A stretch of DNA of 64,000 nucleotides, taken from Parietaria judaica. Taxonomy: Eukaryota > Streptophyta > Magnoliopsida > Rosales > Urticaceae. A program made the translations under genes and the position numbers. The notes beneath the pieces were generated by a model, which worked only from the letters and a program-made list of their open reading frames with translations, was not told where the DNA came from and ran no database searches. Location: positions 13,980,532 through 14,044,531 of the forward strand of contig OX940871.1 of assembly GCA_954871525.1 (NCBI GenBank), written 5' to 3'. Shown here piece by piece: positions 53,159 to 64,000 of this stretch (the stretch's first letter is position 1; each line of letters opens with the position of its first letter).

Positions 53159-54812
53159 GAGTTCACATTTTTACGTAAAAACTACATCGAATAGGTTTTA
53201 AAACATAATTCGTGATCTTTATCAATATTTTTAAAACTATATTAAGGGTATTGAGCACTTAAAAAGTTTGTTTTGGGAATTCACATTTTTGCTTAAAAAC
53301 TAAGTTTTACAGGTTTCGAAACATATTTTTTTCACCCATCTCCATTACTTTTACACTGTATTTAGGGAAAATTAGTACATAAAAATTTGGTTTGCGAGTT
53401 CGCCATTTTTGCGTAAAAACTAAGCCGAATTGGTTTCGAAACATAACTCGCGACCCGTATCCATTATTTTAACAATATTTAAAGGTTATTGAGCACAGAA
53501 AAAGTTTGTTTTAAGAGTTCACATTTTTTCGTAAAAACTAAGTCGAATAGGTTTCGAAATATAGTTCGTGACCCATACATTGTTCTGTCACTATATTAAG
53601 TCTATTGGGCACATAAAAACTTTCTTTATCGAGTTCATATTTTTGCGTAAAAACAAAATCGGATACGTTTCGAAACATAGTTCACGACCCATATCCATTT
53701 ATTTAATACTATATTAAAGGGTATAGACAACATAAAAAGTTTATTTTGCGAGTTCAATTTTTCCCCCAAAAACTAAGTCGAATAGAATTTGAAACATAGT
53801 TTGTGACCCATATCCATCATTTTAAGACTATATTTAGGGTTGTGAGAACATAAGAAATTTGTTTCGCGAGTTCACATTTTTGCGTAAAAACTAAGTCAAA
53901 TAGTTTACGAAATATAGTTCGTGACCCATATCCATTGTTTTAAACACTACATTAAGGGTATTGAGCACTTTAAATGTTTGGTTTGGGAATTCACATTTTT
54001 GCGTAAAAACTACATCGAATAAGTTTTAAAACATAGTTCGTGATCCTTGTACATTGTTTTAAACACTATATTATGCATATTGAGCACTTAAAAAGTTTGT
54101 TTTGCGAGTTCACATTTTGGCTTAAAAACTAAGTTGAACAAGTTTCGAAACATAGTTCTTGATCCATGTCCATTCATTTTACACTATATTTAGTGAAATT
54201 AGAACATAAAAAGTTTGGTTTGCGAGTTCACAATATTTTCTTAAAAACTAAGCCGAATTGGTTTCGAAACATAACTCGCGACCCGTATCCATTATTTTAA
54301 CAATATTTTAAGGGAATTGAGCACTTAAAAAGTTTGTTTTAAGAGTTCACATTTTTTCGTAAAAACTAAGTCGAATAGGTTTCGAAATATAGTTCGTGAA
54401 CCATATTCAGTAATCTAACACTATATTAAGGGTATTGAGCACGTAAAAATTTCTTTTGCGAGTTCGCATTTTTGAGTAAAAAATAAGTCGAATAAGTTTC
54501 GAAACATAGTTAATGACCCATATCTATTAATTTAACACTATATTAAGGGTATTGATCACATTAAAAGATAATTTTGCATGTTTACATTTTATCCCAAAAA
54601 CTAAGTCGAATAGTATTCAAAACATATTTTTTGACCCATATCCATCGTTTTAACACTATATTTAGGGTTATGAGAACATAAGAAATTTGTTTCGTGAGTT
54701 CACATTTTGCGTAAAAACTAAGACGAATAGGATACGAAACATAGTTCATGACCCATATCCATTGTTTTAATACTTTATTAAGGGTATTATGCACATAAAA
54801 AGTTTGTTTTTC
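53159..54812 (+). repeat. HOR unit C7 (1654 bp)
   Basis: Private changes are ATTACTTTTACACTGTATT in M2, GCACAGAAAAAG in M3, GGGTTGTGAG in M6, AATAGTTTACG in M7 and GGGTATTATGCAC in M14. Confidence 0.95.
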
Positions 54813-56466
54813 GAGTTCACATTTTTACGTAAAAACTACATCGAATAGGTTTTAAAACATAATTCGTGATCTTTATCAATATTTTTAAAACTATATTAAG
54901 GGTATTGAGCACTTAAAAAGTTTGTTTTGGGAATTCACATTTTTGCTTAAAAACTAAGTTTTACAGGTTTCGAAACATATTTTTTTCACCCATCTCCATT
55001 AATTTTACACTATATTTAGGGAAAATTAGTACATAAAAATTTGGTTTGCGAGTTCGCCATTTTTGCGTAAAAACTAAGCCGAATTGGTTTCGAAACATAA
55101 CTCGCGACCCGTATCTATTATTTTAACAATATTTAAAGGTTATTGAGCACATAAAAAGTTTGTTTTAAGAGTTCACATTTTTTCGTAAAAACTAAGTCGA
55201 ATAGGTTTTGAAATATAGTTCGTGACCCATACATTGTTCTGTCACTATATTAAGTCTATTGGGCACATAAAAACTTTCTTTATCGAGTTCATATTTTTGC
55301 GTAAAAACAAAATCGGATACGTTTCGAAACATAGTTCACGACCCATATCCATTTATTTAATACTATATTAAAGGGTATAGACAACATAAAAAGTGTATTT
55401 TGCGAGTTCAATTTTTCCCCCAAAAACTAAGTCGAATAGAATTTGAAACATAGTTTGTGACCCATATCCATCATTTTAAGACTATATTTAGGGTTTTGAG
55501 AACATAAGAAATTTGTTTCGCGAGTTCACATTTTTGCGTAAAAACTAAGTCAAATAGGTTACGAAATATAGTTCGTGACCCATATCCATTGTTTTAAACA
55601 CTACATTAAGGGTATTGAGCACTTTAAATGTTTGGTTTGGGAGTTCACATTTTTGCGTAAAAACTACATCGAATAAGTTTTAAAACATAGTTCGTGATCC
55701 TTGTACATTGTTTTAAACACTATATTATGCATATTGAGCACTTAAAAAGTTTGTTTTGCGAGTTCACATTTTGTCTTAAAAACTAAGTTGAACAAGTTTC
55801 GAAACATAGTTCTTGATCCATGTCCATTCATTTTACACTATATTTAGTGAAATTAGAACATAAAAAGTTTGGTTTGCGAGTTCACAATATTTTCTTAAAA
55901 ACTAAGCCGAATTGGTTTCGAAACATAACTCGCCACCCGTATCCATTATTTTAACAATATTTTAAGGGAATTGAGCACTTAAAAAGTTTGTTTTAAGAGT
56001 TCACATTTTTTCGTAAAAACTAAGTCGAATAGGTTTCGAAATATAGTTCGTGAACCATATTCAGTAATCTAACACTATATTAAGGGTATTGAGCACGTAA
56101 AAATTTCTTTTGCGAGTTCGCATTTTTGAGTAAAAAATAAGTCGAATAAGTTTCGAAACATAGTTAATGACCCATATCTATTAATTTAACACTATATTAA
56201 GGGTATTGATCACATTAAAATATAATTTTGCATGTTTACATTTTATCCCAAAAACTAAGTCGAATAGTATTCAAAACATATTTTTTGACCCATATCCATC
56301 GTTTTAACACTATATTTAGGGTTATGAGAACATAAGAAATTTGTTTCGTGAGTTCACATTTTGCGTAAAAACTAAGACGAATAGGATACGAAACATAGTT
56401 CATGACCCATATCCATTGTTTTAATACTTTATTAAGGGTATTGAGCACATAAAAAGTTTGTTTTTC
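54813..56466 (+). repeat. HOR unit C8 (1654 bp)
   Basis: Private changes are CGTATCTATTATTTTAAC in M3, AGGTTTTGAAATATAG in M4 and AAAGTGTATTTTGCG in M5. M12 ends TTAAAATATAATTTTGC, as in C3 and C5. Confidence 0.95.
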
Positions 56467-58120
56467 GAGTTCACATTTTTACGTAAAAACTACATCGAAT
56501 AGGTTTTAAAACATAATTCGTGATCTTTATCAATATTTTTAAAACTATATTAAGGGTATTGAGCACTTAAAAAGTTTGTTTTGGGAATTCACATTTTTGC
56601 TTAAAAACTAAGTTTTACAGGTTTCGAAACATATTTTTTTCACCCATCTCCATTAATTTTACACTATATTTAGGGAAAATTAGTACATAAAAATTTGGTT
56701 TGCGAGTTCGCCATTTTTGCGTAAAAACTAAGCCGAATTGGTTTCGAAACATAACTCGCGACCCGTATCCATTATTTTAACAATATTTAAAGGTTATTGA
56801 GCACATAAAAAGTTTGTTTTAATAGTTCACATTTTTTCGAAAAAACTAAGTCGAATAGGTTTCGAAATATAGTTCGTGACCCATACATTGTTCTGTCACT
56901 ATATTAAGTCTATTGGGCACATAAAAACTTTCTTTATCGAGTTCATATTTTTGCGTAAAAACAAAATCGGATACGTTTCGAAACATAGTTCACGACCCAT
57001 ATCCATTTATTTAATACTATATTAAAGGGAATAGACAACATAAAAAGTTTATTTTGCGAGTTCAATTTTCCCCCCAATAACTAAGTCGAATAGAATTTGA
57101 AACATAGTTTGTGACCCATATCCATCATTTTAAGACTATATTTAGGGTTTTGAGAACATAAGAAATTTGTTTCGCGAGTTCACATTTTTGCGTAAAAACT
57201 AAGTCAAATAGGTTACGAAATATAGTTCGTGACCTATATCCATTGTTTTAAACACTACATTAAGGGTATTGAGCACTTTAAATGTTTGGTTTGGGAGTTC
57301 ACATTTTTGCGTAAAAACTACATCGAATAAGTTTTAAAACATAGTTCGTGATCCTTGTACATTGTTTTAAACACTATATTATGCATATTGAGCACTTAAA
57401 AAGTTTGTTTTGCGAGTTCACATTTTGACTTAAAAACTAAGTTGAACAAGTTTCGAAACATAGTTCTTGATCCATGTCCATTCATTTTACACTATATTTA
57501 GTGAAATTAGAACATAAAAAGTTTGGTTTGCGAGTTCACAATATTTTCTTAAAAACTAAGCCGAATTGGTTTCGAAACATAACTCGCCACCCGTATCCAT
57601 TATTTTAACAATATTTTAAGGGAATTGAGCACTTAAAAAGTTTGTTTTAAGAGTTCACATTTTTTCGTAAAAACTAAGTCGAATAGGTTTCGAAATATAG
57701 TTCGTGAACCATATTCAGTAATCTAACACTATATTATGGGTATTGAGCACGTAAAAATTTCTTTTGCGAGTTCGCATTTTTGAGTAAAAAATAAGTCGAA
57801 TAAGTTTCGAAACATAGTTAATGACCCATATCTATTAATTTAACACTATATTAAGGGTATTGATCACATTAAAAGATAATTTTGCATGTTCACATTTTAT
57901 CCCAAAAACTAAGTCGAATAGTATTCAAAACATATTTTTTGACCCATATCCATCGTTTTAACACTATATTTAGGGTTATGAGAACATAAGAAATTTTTTT
58001 CGTGAGTTCACATTTTGCGTAAAAATTAAGACGAATAGGATACGAAACATAGTTCATGACCCATATCCATTGTTTTAATACTATATTAAGGGTATTGAGC
58101 ACATAAAAAGTTTGTTTTTC
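56467..58120 (+). repeat. HOR unit C9 (1654 bp)
   Basis: Divergence from the block C consensus increases. Changes are TTTAATAGTTC in M3, TTTTCGAAAAAACTAAG in M4, AAGGGAATAGAC in M5, CCCCCCAATAAC in M6, GACCTATATCC in M7 and GAAATTTTTTTCGTG in M13. Confidence 0.95.
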
Positions 58121-58159
58121 GAGTTCACATTTTTATGTTTTTCGAGTTCACATTTTTAT
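58114..58159 (+). repeat. 23-bp tandem duplication at an M14/M1 boundary
   Basis: The segments 58114-58136 and 58137-58159 are identical. Each covers the end of M14 (GTTTTTC) and the first bases of M1 (GAGTTCACATTTTTAT). No other unit in the window has it, so it is a recent slippage event. Confidence 0.93.
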
Positions 58160-59796
58160 GTAAAAACTACATCGAATAGGTTTTAAAACATAATTCGTGA
58201 TCCTTATCAATATTTTTAAAACTATATTAAGGTTATTGAGCACTTAAAAAGTTTGTTTTGGGAATTCACATTTTTGCTTAAAAACTAAGTTTTACAGGTT
58301 TCGAAACATAATTTTTTCACCCATCTCCATTAATTTTACACTATATTTAGGGAAAATTAGTACATAAAAATTTGGTTTGCGAGTTTGCCATTTTTGCGTA
58401 AAAACTAAGCCGAATTGGTTTCGAAACATAACTCGCGACCCGTATCCATTATTTTAACAATATTTTAAGGTTATTGAGAACATAAAAAGTTATTTTAAGA
58501 GTTCACATTTTTTCGTAAAAACTAAGTCGAATAGGTTTCGAAATATAGTTCGTGACCCATACATTGTTCTAACACTATATTAACTCTATTGGGCACATAA
58601 AAACTTTCTTTATCGAGTTCATATTTTTGCGTAAAAACCAAATCGGATACGTTTCGAAACATAGTTCACGACCCATATCCATTTATTTAATACTATATTA
58701 AAGGGTATAGACAACATAAAAAGTTTATTTTTCGAGTTCAATTTTTCCCCCAAAAACTAAGTCGAATAGAATTCGAAACATAGTTTGTGACCCATATCCA
58801 TCATTTTAAGACTATATTTAGGGTTTTGAGAACATAAGAAATTTGTTTCGCGAGTTCACATTTTTGCGTAAAAACTAAGTCGAATAGGTTACGAAATATA
58901 GTTCGTGACCCATATCCATTGTTTTAAACACTACATTAAGGGTATTGAGCACATTAAATGTTTGGTTTGGGAGTTCACATTTTTGCGTAAAAACTACATC
59001 GAATATGTTTTAAAACATAGTTCGTGATCCTTGTACATTGTTTTAAACACTATATTATGGATATTGAGCACTTAAAAAGTTTGTTTTGCGAGTTCACATT
59101 TTGGCATAGAAACTAAGTTGAACAAGTTTCGAAACATAGTTCTTGACCCATGTCCATTCATTTTACACTATATTTAGTGAAATTAGAACATAAAAAGTTT
59201 GGTTTGCGAGTTCACAATATTTTCTTCAAAACTAAGCCGAATTGGTTTCGAAACATAACCCGCGACCCGTATCCATTATTTTAACAATATTTTAAGGGAA
59301 TTGAGCACTTAAAAAGTTTGTTTTAAGAGTTCACATTTTTTCGTAAAAACTAAGTCGAATAGGTTTCGAAATATTGTTCGTGAACCATATTCAGTAATCT
59401 AACACTATATTAAGGATATTGAGCACGTAAAAATTTCTTTTGCGAGTTCGCATTTTTGAGTAAAAAATAAGTCGAATAAGTTTCGAAACATAGTTAATGA
59501 CCCATATATATTAATTTAGTACTATATTAAGGGTATTGATCACATTAAAATATAATTTTGCGTGTTCACATTTTTTCCCAAAAACTAAGTCGAATAGTAT
59601 TCGAAACATATTTTTTGACCCATATCCATCGTTTTAACACTATATTTAGGGTTATGAGAACATAAGAAATTTGTTTCGTTAGTTCACATTTTGCGTAAAA
59701 ACTAAGACGAATAGGATACGAAACATAGTTCATGACCCATATCCATTGTTTTAATACTATATTAAGGGTATTGAGCACATAAAAAGTTTGTTTTTC
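58121..59796 (+). repeat. HOR unit C10 (1676 bp) with a 23-bp internal duplication
   Basis: The extra length comes from a 23-bp tandem duplication across the M14/M1 boundary. Other changes are AAAGTTATTTTAAGAG (3 bp lost) in M3, TTAACTCTATTGGGC in M4, GGCATAGAAACTAAG in M9, CATAACCCGCGACC in M10 and TTTAGTACTATATT in M12. Confidence 0.95.
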
Positions 59797-61449
59797 GAGT
59801 TCACATTTTTACGTAAAAACTACATCGAACAGGTTTTAAAACATAATTCGTGATCCTTATCAATATTTTTAAAACTATATAAAGGGTATTGAGCACATAA
59901 AAAGTTTGTTTTGGGAGTTCACATTTTTGCTTAAAAACTAAGTTTTATAGGTTTCGAAACATAGTTTTTCACCCATCTCCATTAATTTTACACTATATTT
60001 AGGGAAAATTAGTACATAAAAATTTTGTTTGCGAGTTCACAATTTCTGCGTAAAAACTAAGCCGAATTGGTTTCGAAACTTAACTCGCGACCCGTATCCA
60101 TTATTTTAACAATATTTTAAGGTTATTGAGCACATAAAAAGTTTGTTTTAAGAGTTCACATTTTTTCGTAAAAACTAAGTCGAATAGGTTTCGAAATATA
60201 GTTCGTGACCCATACATTGTTCTGTCACTATATTAAGTCTATTGGGCACATAAAAACTTTCTTTATCGAGTTCACATTTTTGCGTAAAAACAAAATCGGA
60301 TACGTTTCGAAACATAGTTCACGACCCATATCCATTTATTTAATACTATATTAAAGGGTATAGACAACATAAAAAGTTTATTTTGCGAGTTCAATTTTTC
60401 CCCCAAAAACTAAGTCGAATAGAATTCGAAACATAGTTTGTGACCCATATCCATCATTTTAAGACTATATTTAAGGTTTTGAGAACATAAGAAATTTGTT
60501 TCGCGAGTTCACATTTTTGCGTAAAAACTAAGTCAAATAGGTTACGAAATATAGTTCGTGACCCATATCCATTGTTTTAAACACTACATTAAGGGTATTG
60601 AGCACATTAAATGTTTGGTTTCGGAGTTCACATTTTTGCGTAAAAACTACATCGAATAAGTTTTAAAACATAGTTCGTGATCCTTGTACATTGTTTTAAA
60701 CACTATATTATGGATATTGAGTACTTAAAAAGTTTGTTTTGCGAGTTCACATTTTGGCTTAAAAACTAAGTTGAACAAGTTTCGAAACATAGTTCTTGAC
60801 CCATGTCCATTCATTTTACACTATATTTAGTGAAATTAGAATATAAAAAGTTTGGTTTGCGAGTTCACAATATTTTCTTAAAAACTAAGCCGAATTGGTT
60901 TCGAAACATAACCCGCGACCCGTATCCATTATTTTAACAATATTTTAAGGGAATTGAGCACTTAAAAAGTTTGTTTTAAGAGTTCACATTTTTTCGTAAA
61001 AACTAAGTCGAATAGGTTTCGAAATATAGTTCGTGAACCATATTCAGTAATCTAACACTATATTAAGGGTATTGAGCACGTAAAAATTTCTTTTGCGAGT
61101 TCGCATTTTTGAGTAAAAAATAAGTCGAATAAGTTTCGAAACATAGTTAATGACCCATATATATTAATTTAACACTATATTAAGGGTATTGATCACATTA
61201 AAAGATAATTTTGCGTGTTCACATTTTTTCCCAAAAACTAAGTCGAATAGTATTCGAAAAATATTTTGTGACCCATATCCATCGTTTTAACACTATATTT
61301 AGGGTTATGAGGACGTAAGAAATTTGTTTCGTTAGTTCACATTTTGCGTAAAGACTAAGACGAATAGGATACGAAACATAGTTCATGACCCATATCCATT
61401 GTTTTAATACTATATTAAGGGTATTGAGCACATAAAAAGTTTGTTTTTC
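59797..61449 (+). repeat. HOR unit C11 (1653 bp)
   Basis: It is more diverged from the C consensus. Changes are CGAACAGG and TATAAAGGG in M1, CAATTTCTGCG and CGAAACTTAAC in M3, TTTCGGAG in M7 and CGAAAAATATTTTGTGACC in M13. It keeps GTTCTGTCAC in M4. Confidence 0.95.
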
Positions 61450-62985
61450 GAGTTCACATGTTTACGTAAAAACTACATCGAATAGGTTTTAAAACATAAT
61501 TCGTGATCCTTATCAATATTTTTAACTCTATATTAAGGGTATTGAGCACATAAAAAGTTTGTTTTGGGAGTTCACATTTTTGCTTAAAAACTAAGTTTTA
61601 TAGGTTTCGAAACATAGTTTTTCACCCATCTCCATTAATTTTACACTATATTTAGGGAAAATTAGTACATAAAAATTTTGTTTGCGAGTTCACAATTTCT
61701 GCGTAAAAACTAAGCCGAATTGGTTTCGAAACTTAACTCGCGACCCGTATCCATTATTTTAACAATATTTTAAGGTTATTGAGCACATAAAAAGTTTCTT
61801 TTAAGAGTTCACATTTTTTCGTAAAAACTAAGTCGAATAGGTTTCGAAATATAGTTCGTGACCCATACATTGTTCTAACACTATATTAAGTCTATTGGGC
61901 ACATAAAAACTTTCTTTATCGAGTTCATATTTTTGCGTAAACACTAAATCGGATACGTTTCGAAACATAGTTCACGACCTATATCCATTTATTTAATACT
62001 ATATTAAAGGGTATAGACAACATAAAAAGTTTATTTTGCGAGTTCAATTTTTCCCCCAAAAACTAAGTCGAATAGAATTCGAAACATAGTTTGTGACCCA
62101 TATCCATCATTTTAAGACTATATTTAAGGTTTTGAGAACATAAGAAATTTGTTTCGCGAGTACACATTTTTGCGTAAAAACTAAGTCGAATAGGTTATGA
62201 AATATAGTTCATGACCCATATTCATTGTTTTAAACACTACATTAAGGGTATTGAGCACATTAAAAGTTAGATTTGGGAGTTCACATTTTTGCGTAAAAAC
62301 TACATCGAATAGGTTTTAAAACATAATTCGTGATCCTTGTACATTGTTTAAAACACTATATTATGGATATTGAGCACTTAAAAAGTTTGTTTTGCGAGTT
62401 CACATTTTGGCTTAAAAATTAAGTTGAATAAGTTTCGAAACATAGTTCTTGACCCATGTCCATTCATTTTACACTATATTTAGTGAAATTAGAACATAAA
62501 AAGTTTGGTTTGCGAGTTCACAATATTTTCTTAAAAACTAAGCCGAATTGGTTTCGAAACATAACTCGCAACCCGTATCCATTATTTTAACAATATTTTA
62601 AGGGAATTGAGCACTTAAAAAGTTTGTTTTAAGAGTTCACATTTTTTCGTAAAAACAAAGTCGAATAGGTTTCAAAATATAGTTCGTGAACCATATTCAA
62701 TAATCTAACACTATATTAAGGGTATTGAGCACGTAAAAATTTCTTTTGCGAGTTCGCATTTTTGAGTAAAAAATAAGTCGAATAAGTTTCGAAACATAGT
62801 TAATGACCCATATCTATTAAGTTAACACTATATTAAGGGTATTGATCACATTAAAAGATAATTTTGCGTGTTCACATTTTTTCCCATAAACTAAGTCGAA
62901 TAGTATTCAAAACATATTTTTTGACCCATATCCATCGTTTTAACACTATATTTAGGGTTTTGAGAACATAAAAAATTTGTTTCGT
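61450..62985 (+). repeat. 13-monomer terminal HOR unit (1536 bp), M14 missing
   Basis: Monomers M1-M13 start at 61450, 61568, 61686, 61805, 61921, 62040, 62158, 62277, 62396, 62514, 62633, 62750 and 62868. M13 begins normally but ends with GGGTTTTGAGAACATAAAA, which is M6-like. The next monomer is M7, not M14. M7 here reads TAGTTCATGACCC, the state of blocks A and B rather than C. Confidence 0.94.
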
Positions 62986-63813
62986 GAGTTCACATTTTTG
63001 CGTAAAAACTAAGTCGAATAGGTTACGAAATATAGTTCATGACCCATATCCATTGTTTTAAACACTACATTAAGGGTATTAAGCACATTAAAAGTTTGGT
63101 TTGGGAGTTCACATTTTTGCGTAAAAACTACATCGAATAGGTTTTAAAAAATAGTTCGTGATCCTTGTACATTGTTTTAAACACTATATTATGGATATTG
63201 AGCACTTAAAAAGTTTGTTTTGCGAGTTCACATTTTGGCTTAAAAACTAAGTTGAATAAGTTTCGAAACATAGTTCTTGACCCATGTCCATTCATTTTAC
63301 ACTATATTTAGTGAAATTAGAACATAAAAAGTTTGGTTTGCGAGTTCACAATATTTTCTTAAAAACTAAGCCGAATTGGTTTCGAAACATAACTCGCGAC
63401 CCATATCCATTATTTTAACAATATTTTAAGGGTATTGAGCACTTAAAAAGTTTAGTTTAAGAGTTCACATTTTTTCGTAAAAACTAAGTCGAATAGGTTT
63501 CGAAATATAGTTCGTGAACCATATTCATTAATCTAACACTATATTAAGGGTATTGAGCACATAAAAATTTCTTTTGCGAGTTCGCATTTTTGAGTAAAAA
63601 ATTAGTCGAATAAGTTTCAAAACATAGTTAATGACCCATATCTATTAATTTAACACTATATTAAGGGTATTGATCACATTAAAAGATAATTTTGCGTGTT
63701 CACAATTTTTCCCAAAAACTAAGTCGAATAGTATTCGGAACATCTTTTTTGACCCATATCCATCGTTTTAACACTATATTTAGGGTTATGAGAACATAAG
63801 AAATTTGTTTCGT
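62986..63813 (+). repeat. Complete 7-monomer unit M7-M13 (828 bp)
   Basis: Monomers start at 62986 (M7), 63105 (M8, full length), 63224 (M9), 63342 (M10), 63461 (M11), 63578 (M12) and 63696 (M13). After M13 the array returns to M7 at 63814. This gives an 828-bp period, half the usual one. Confidence 0.94.
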
Positions 63814-64000
63814 GAGTTCGCATTTTTGCGTAAAAACTAAGTCGAATAGGTTACGAAATATAGATCATGACCCATATCCATTGTTTTAAACACTACATTA
63901 AGGGTATTGAGCACATTAAAACTTTGGTTTGGGAGTTCACATTTTTGCGTAAAAACTACATCGAATAGGTTTTAAAACATAGTTCGTGATCCTTGTACAT
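63814..64000 (+). repeat. Partial unit: M7 and the start of M8
   Basis: A second M13-to-M7 joint occurs here. M7 starts GAGTTCGCATTTTTGCG, different from the first joint. M8 begins at 63933 and is full-length type, with ACTACATCGAATAGG and GTTTTAAAAC. It is cut off by the window end. Confidence 0.93.

Larger units (their letters stand above)
1..64000 (+). repeat. Satellite DNA array, 118-bp monomer organised as a 14-monomer higher-order repeat
   Basis: Every part of the window can be read as head-to-tail copies of a monomer of about 118 bp, starting by convention at GAGTTCACA and containing the core AAAACTAAGTCGAATAGG, a GTTTCGAAAC palindrome, GACCCATATCCATT and ACACTATATTAAGGG. Neighbouring monomers differ at many sites, while monomers 14 positions apart are nearly identical, which defines a higher-order repeat. 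All copies have the same orientation. No gene, tRNA, rRNA, transposon end or unique DNA interrupts it, so there is no genic stretch to annotate. By analogy with alpha satellite and plant centromere repeats, a centromeric or pericentromeric location is likely, but that is inference. The strand given is arbitrary. Confidence 0.98.

Noticed and set aside
1..64000. CRISPR array
   Set aside because: Repeats of constant length with variable unique spacers are absent. The whole 118-bp monomer is repeated and all of it is related, with no unique spacers.
1..64000. Bacterial or phage sequence
   Set aside because: No coding density, no ribosome-binding sites and 64 kb of pure tandem repeat. This is eukaryotic satellite organisation.
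1..64000. CENP-B box
   Set aside because: I looked for the TTCG plus CGGG pattern of the primate 17-bp box. TTCG occurs often, within TTTCGAAA, but the GGAA and CGGG parts do not follow.
1..64000. Embedded retrotransposon or DNA transposon
   Set aside because: Unit spacing is explained to within a few bases throughout (1613-1615, 1653-1656, 1302-1303, 1676, 1536 and 828 bp), leaving no room for an insertion. I saw no long terminal repeats or target-site duplications.

Overview
The whole 64 kb window is one uninterrupted, AT-rich tandem repeat (satellite DNA). I find no credible protein gene, RNA gene, transposon, CRISPR array or unique sequence. The basic unit is a monomer of about 118 bp (116-119 bp, roughly one third G+C), always in the same orientation. 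Monomers next to each other differ clearly, but every 14th monomer is nearly identical, so the array is a higher-order repeat (HOR) of 14 monomer types, called M1 to M14 here with M1 starting at 112. An array this long and ordered points to a eukaryotic chromosome, most likely a centromeric or pericentromeric satellite of a plant or animal. I do not recognise the satellite family and cannot name the organism.

Layout. Position 1-111 is the end of an M14. Block A (112-34007) holds 21 HOR units of 1613-1615 bp, all with a shortened 80-bp M8 that lacks an internal 39 bp. Unit 34008-35310 is an 11-monomer form lacking M12-M14. In it the sequence changes from A-type to B-type and M8 becomes full length. 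Block B (35311-41930) has four 14-mers of 1654-1656 bp. Unit 41931-43232 is a second 11-monomer form with the same three monomers missing and shared rare variants. Block C (43233-61449) has eleven 14-mers, mostly 1653-1655 bp, very uniform up to about 58.1 kb and more diverged after. Unit 61450-62985 loses its M14 and jumps from M13 to M7. The window ends in 7-monomer register: one complete 828-bp unit (62986-63813) and the start of another.

History read from the sequence. M2-M7 match M9-M14 one for one, and M1 matches M8, so the 14-mer looks like a doubled and diverged 7-mer. The jumps at the right end fall exactly in that 7-monomer register. Short patches of B/C-type sequence inside block A (about 4808-5670 and 13153-13290) suggest copying between distant units, and rare variants recurring two or three units apart suggest recent multi-unit duplications. 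Most monomers carry a perfect 10-bp palindrome (GTTTCGAAAC, or GTTTTAAAAC in M1/M8). Recurrent minus-strand open frames of about 63-79 codons are a by-product of the repeat, not genes.
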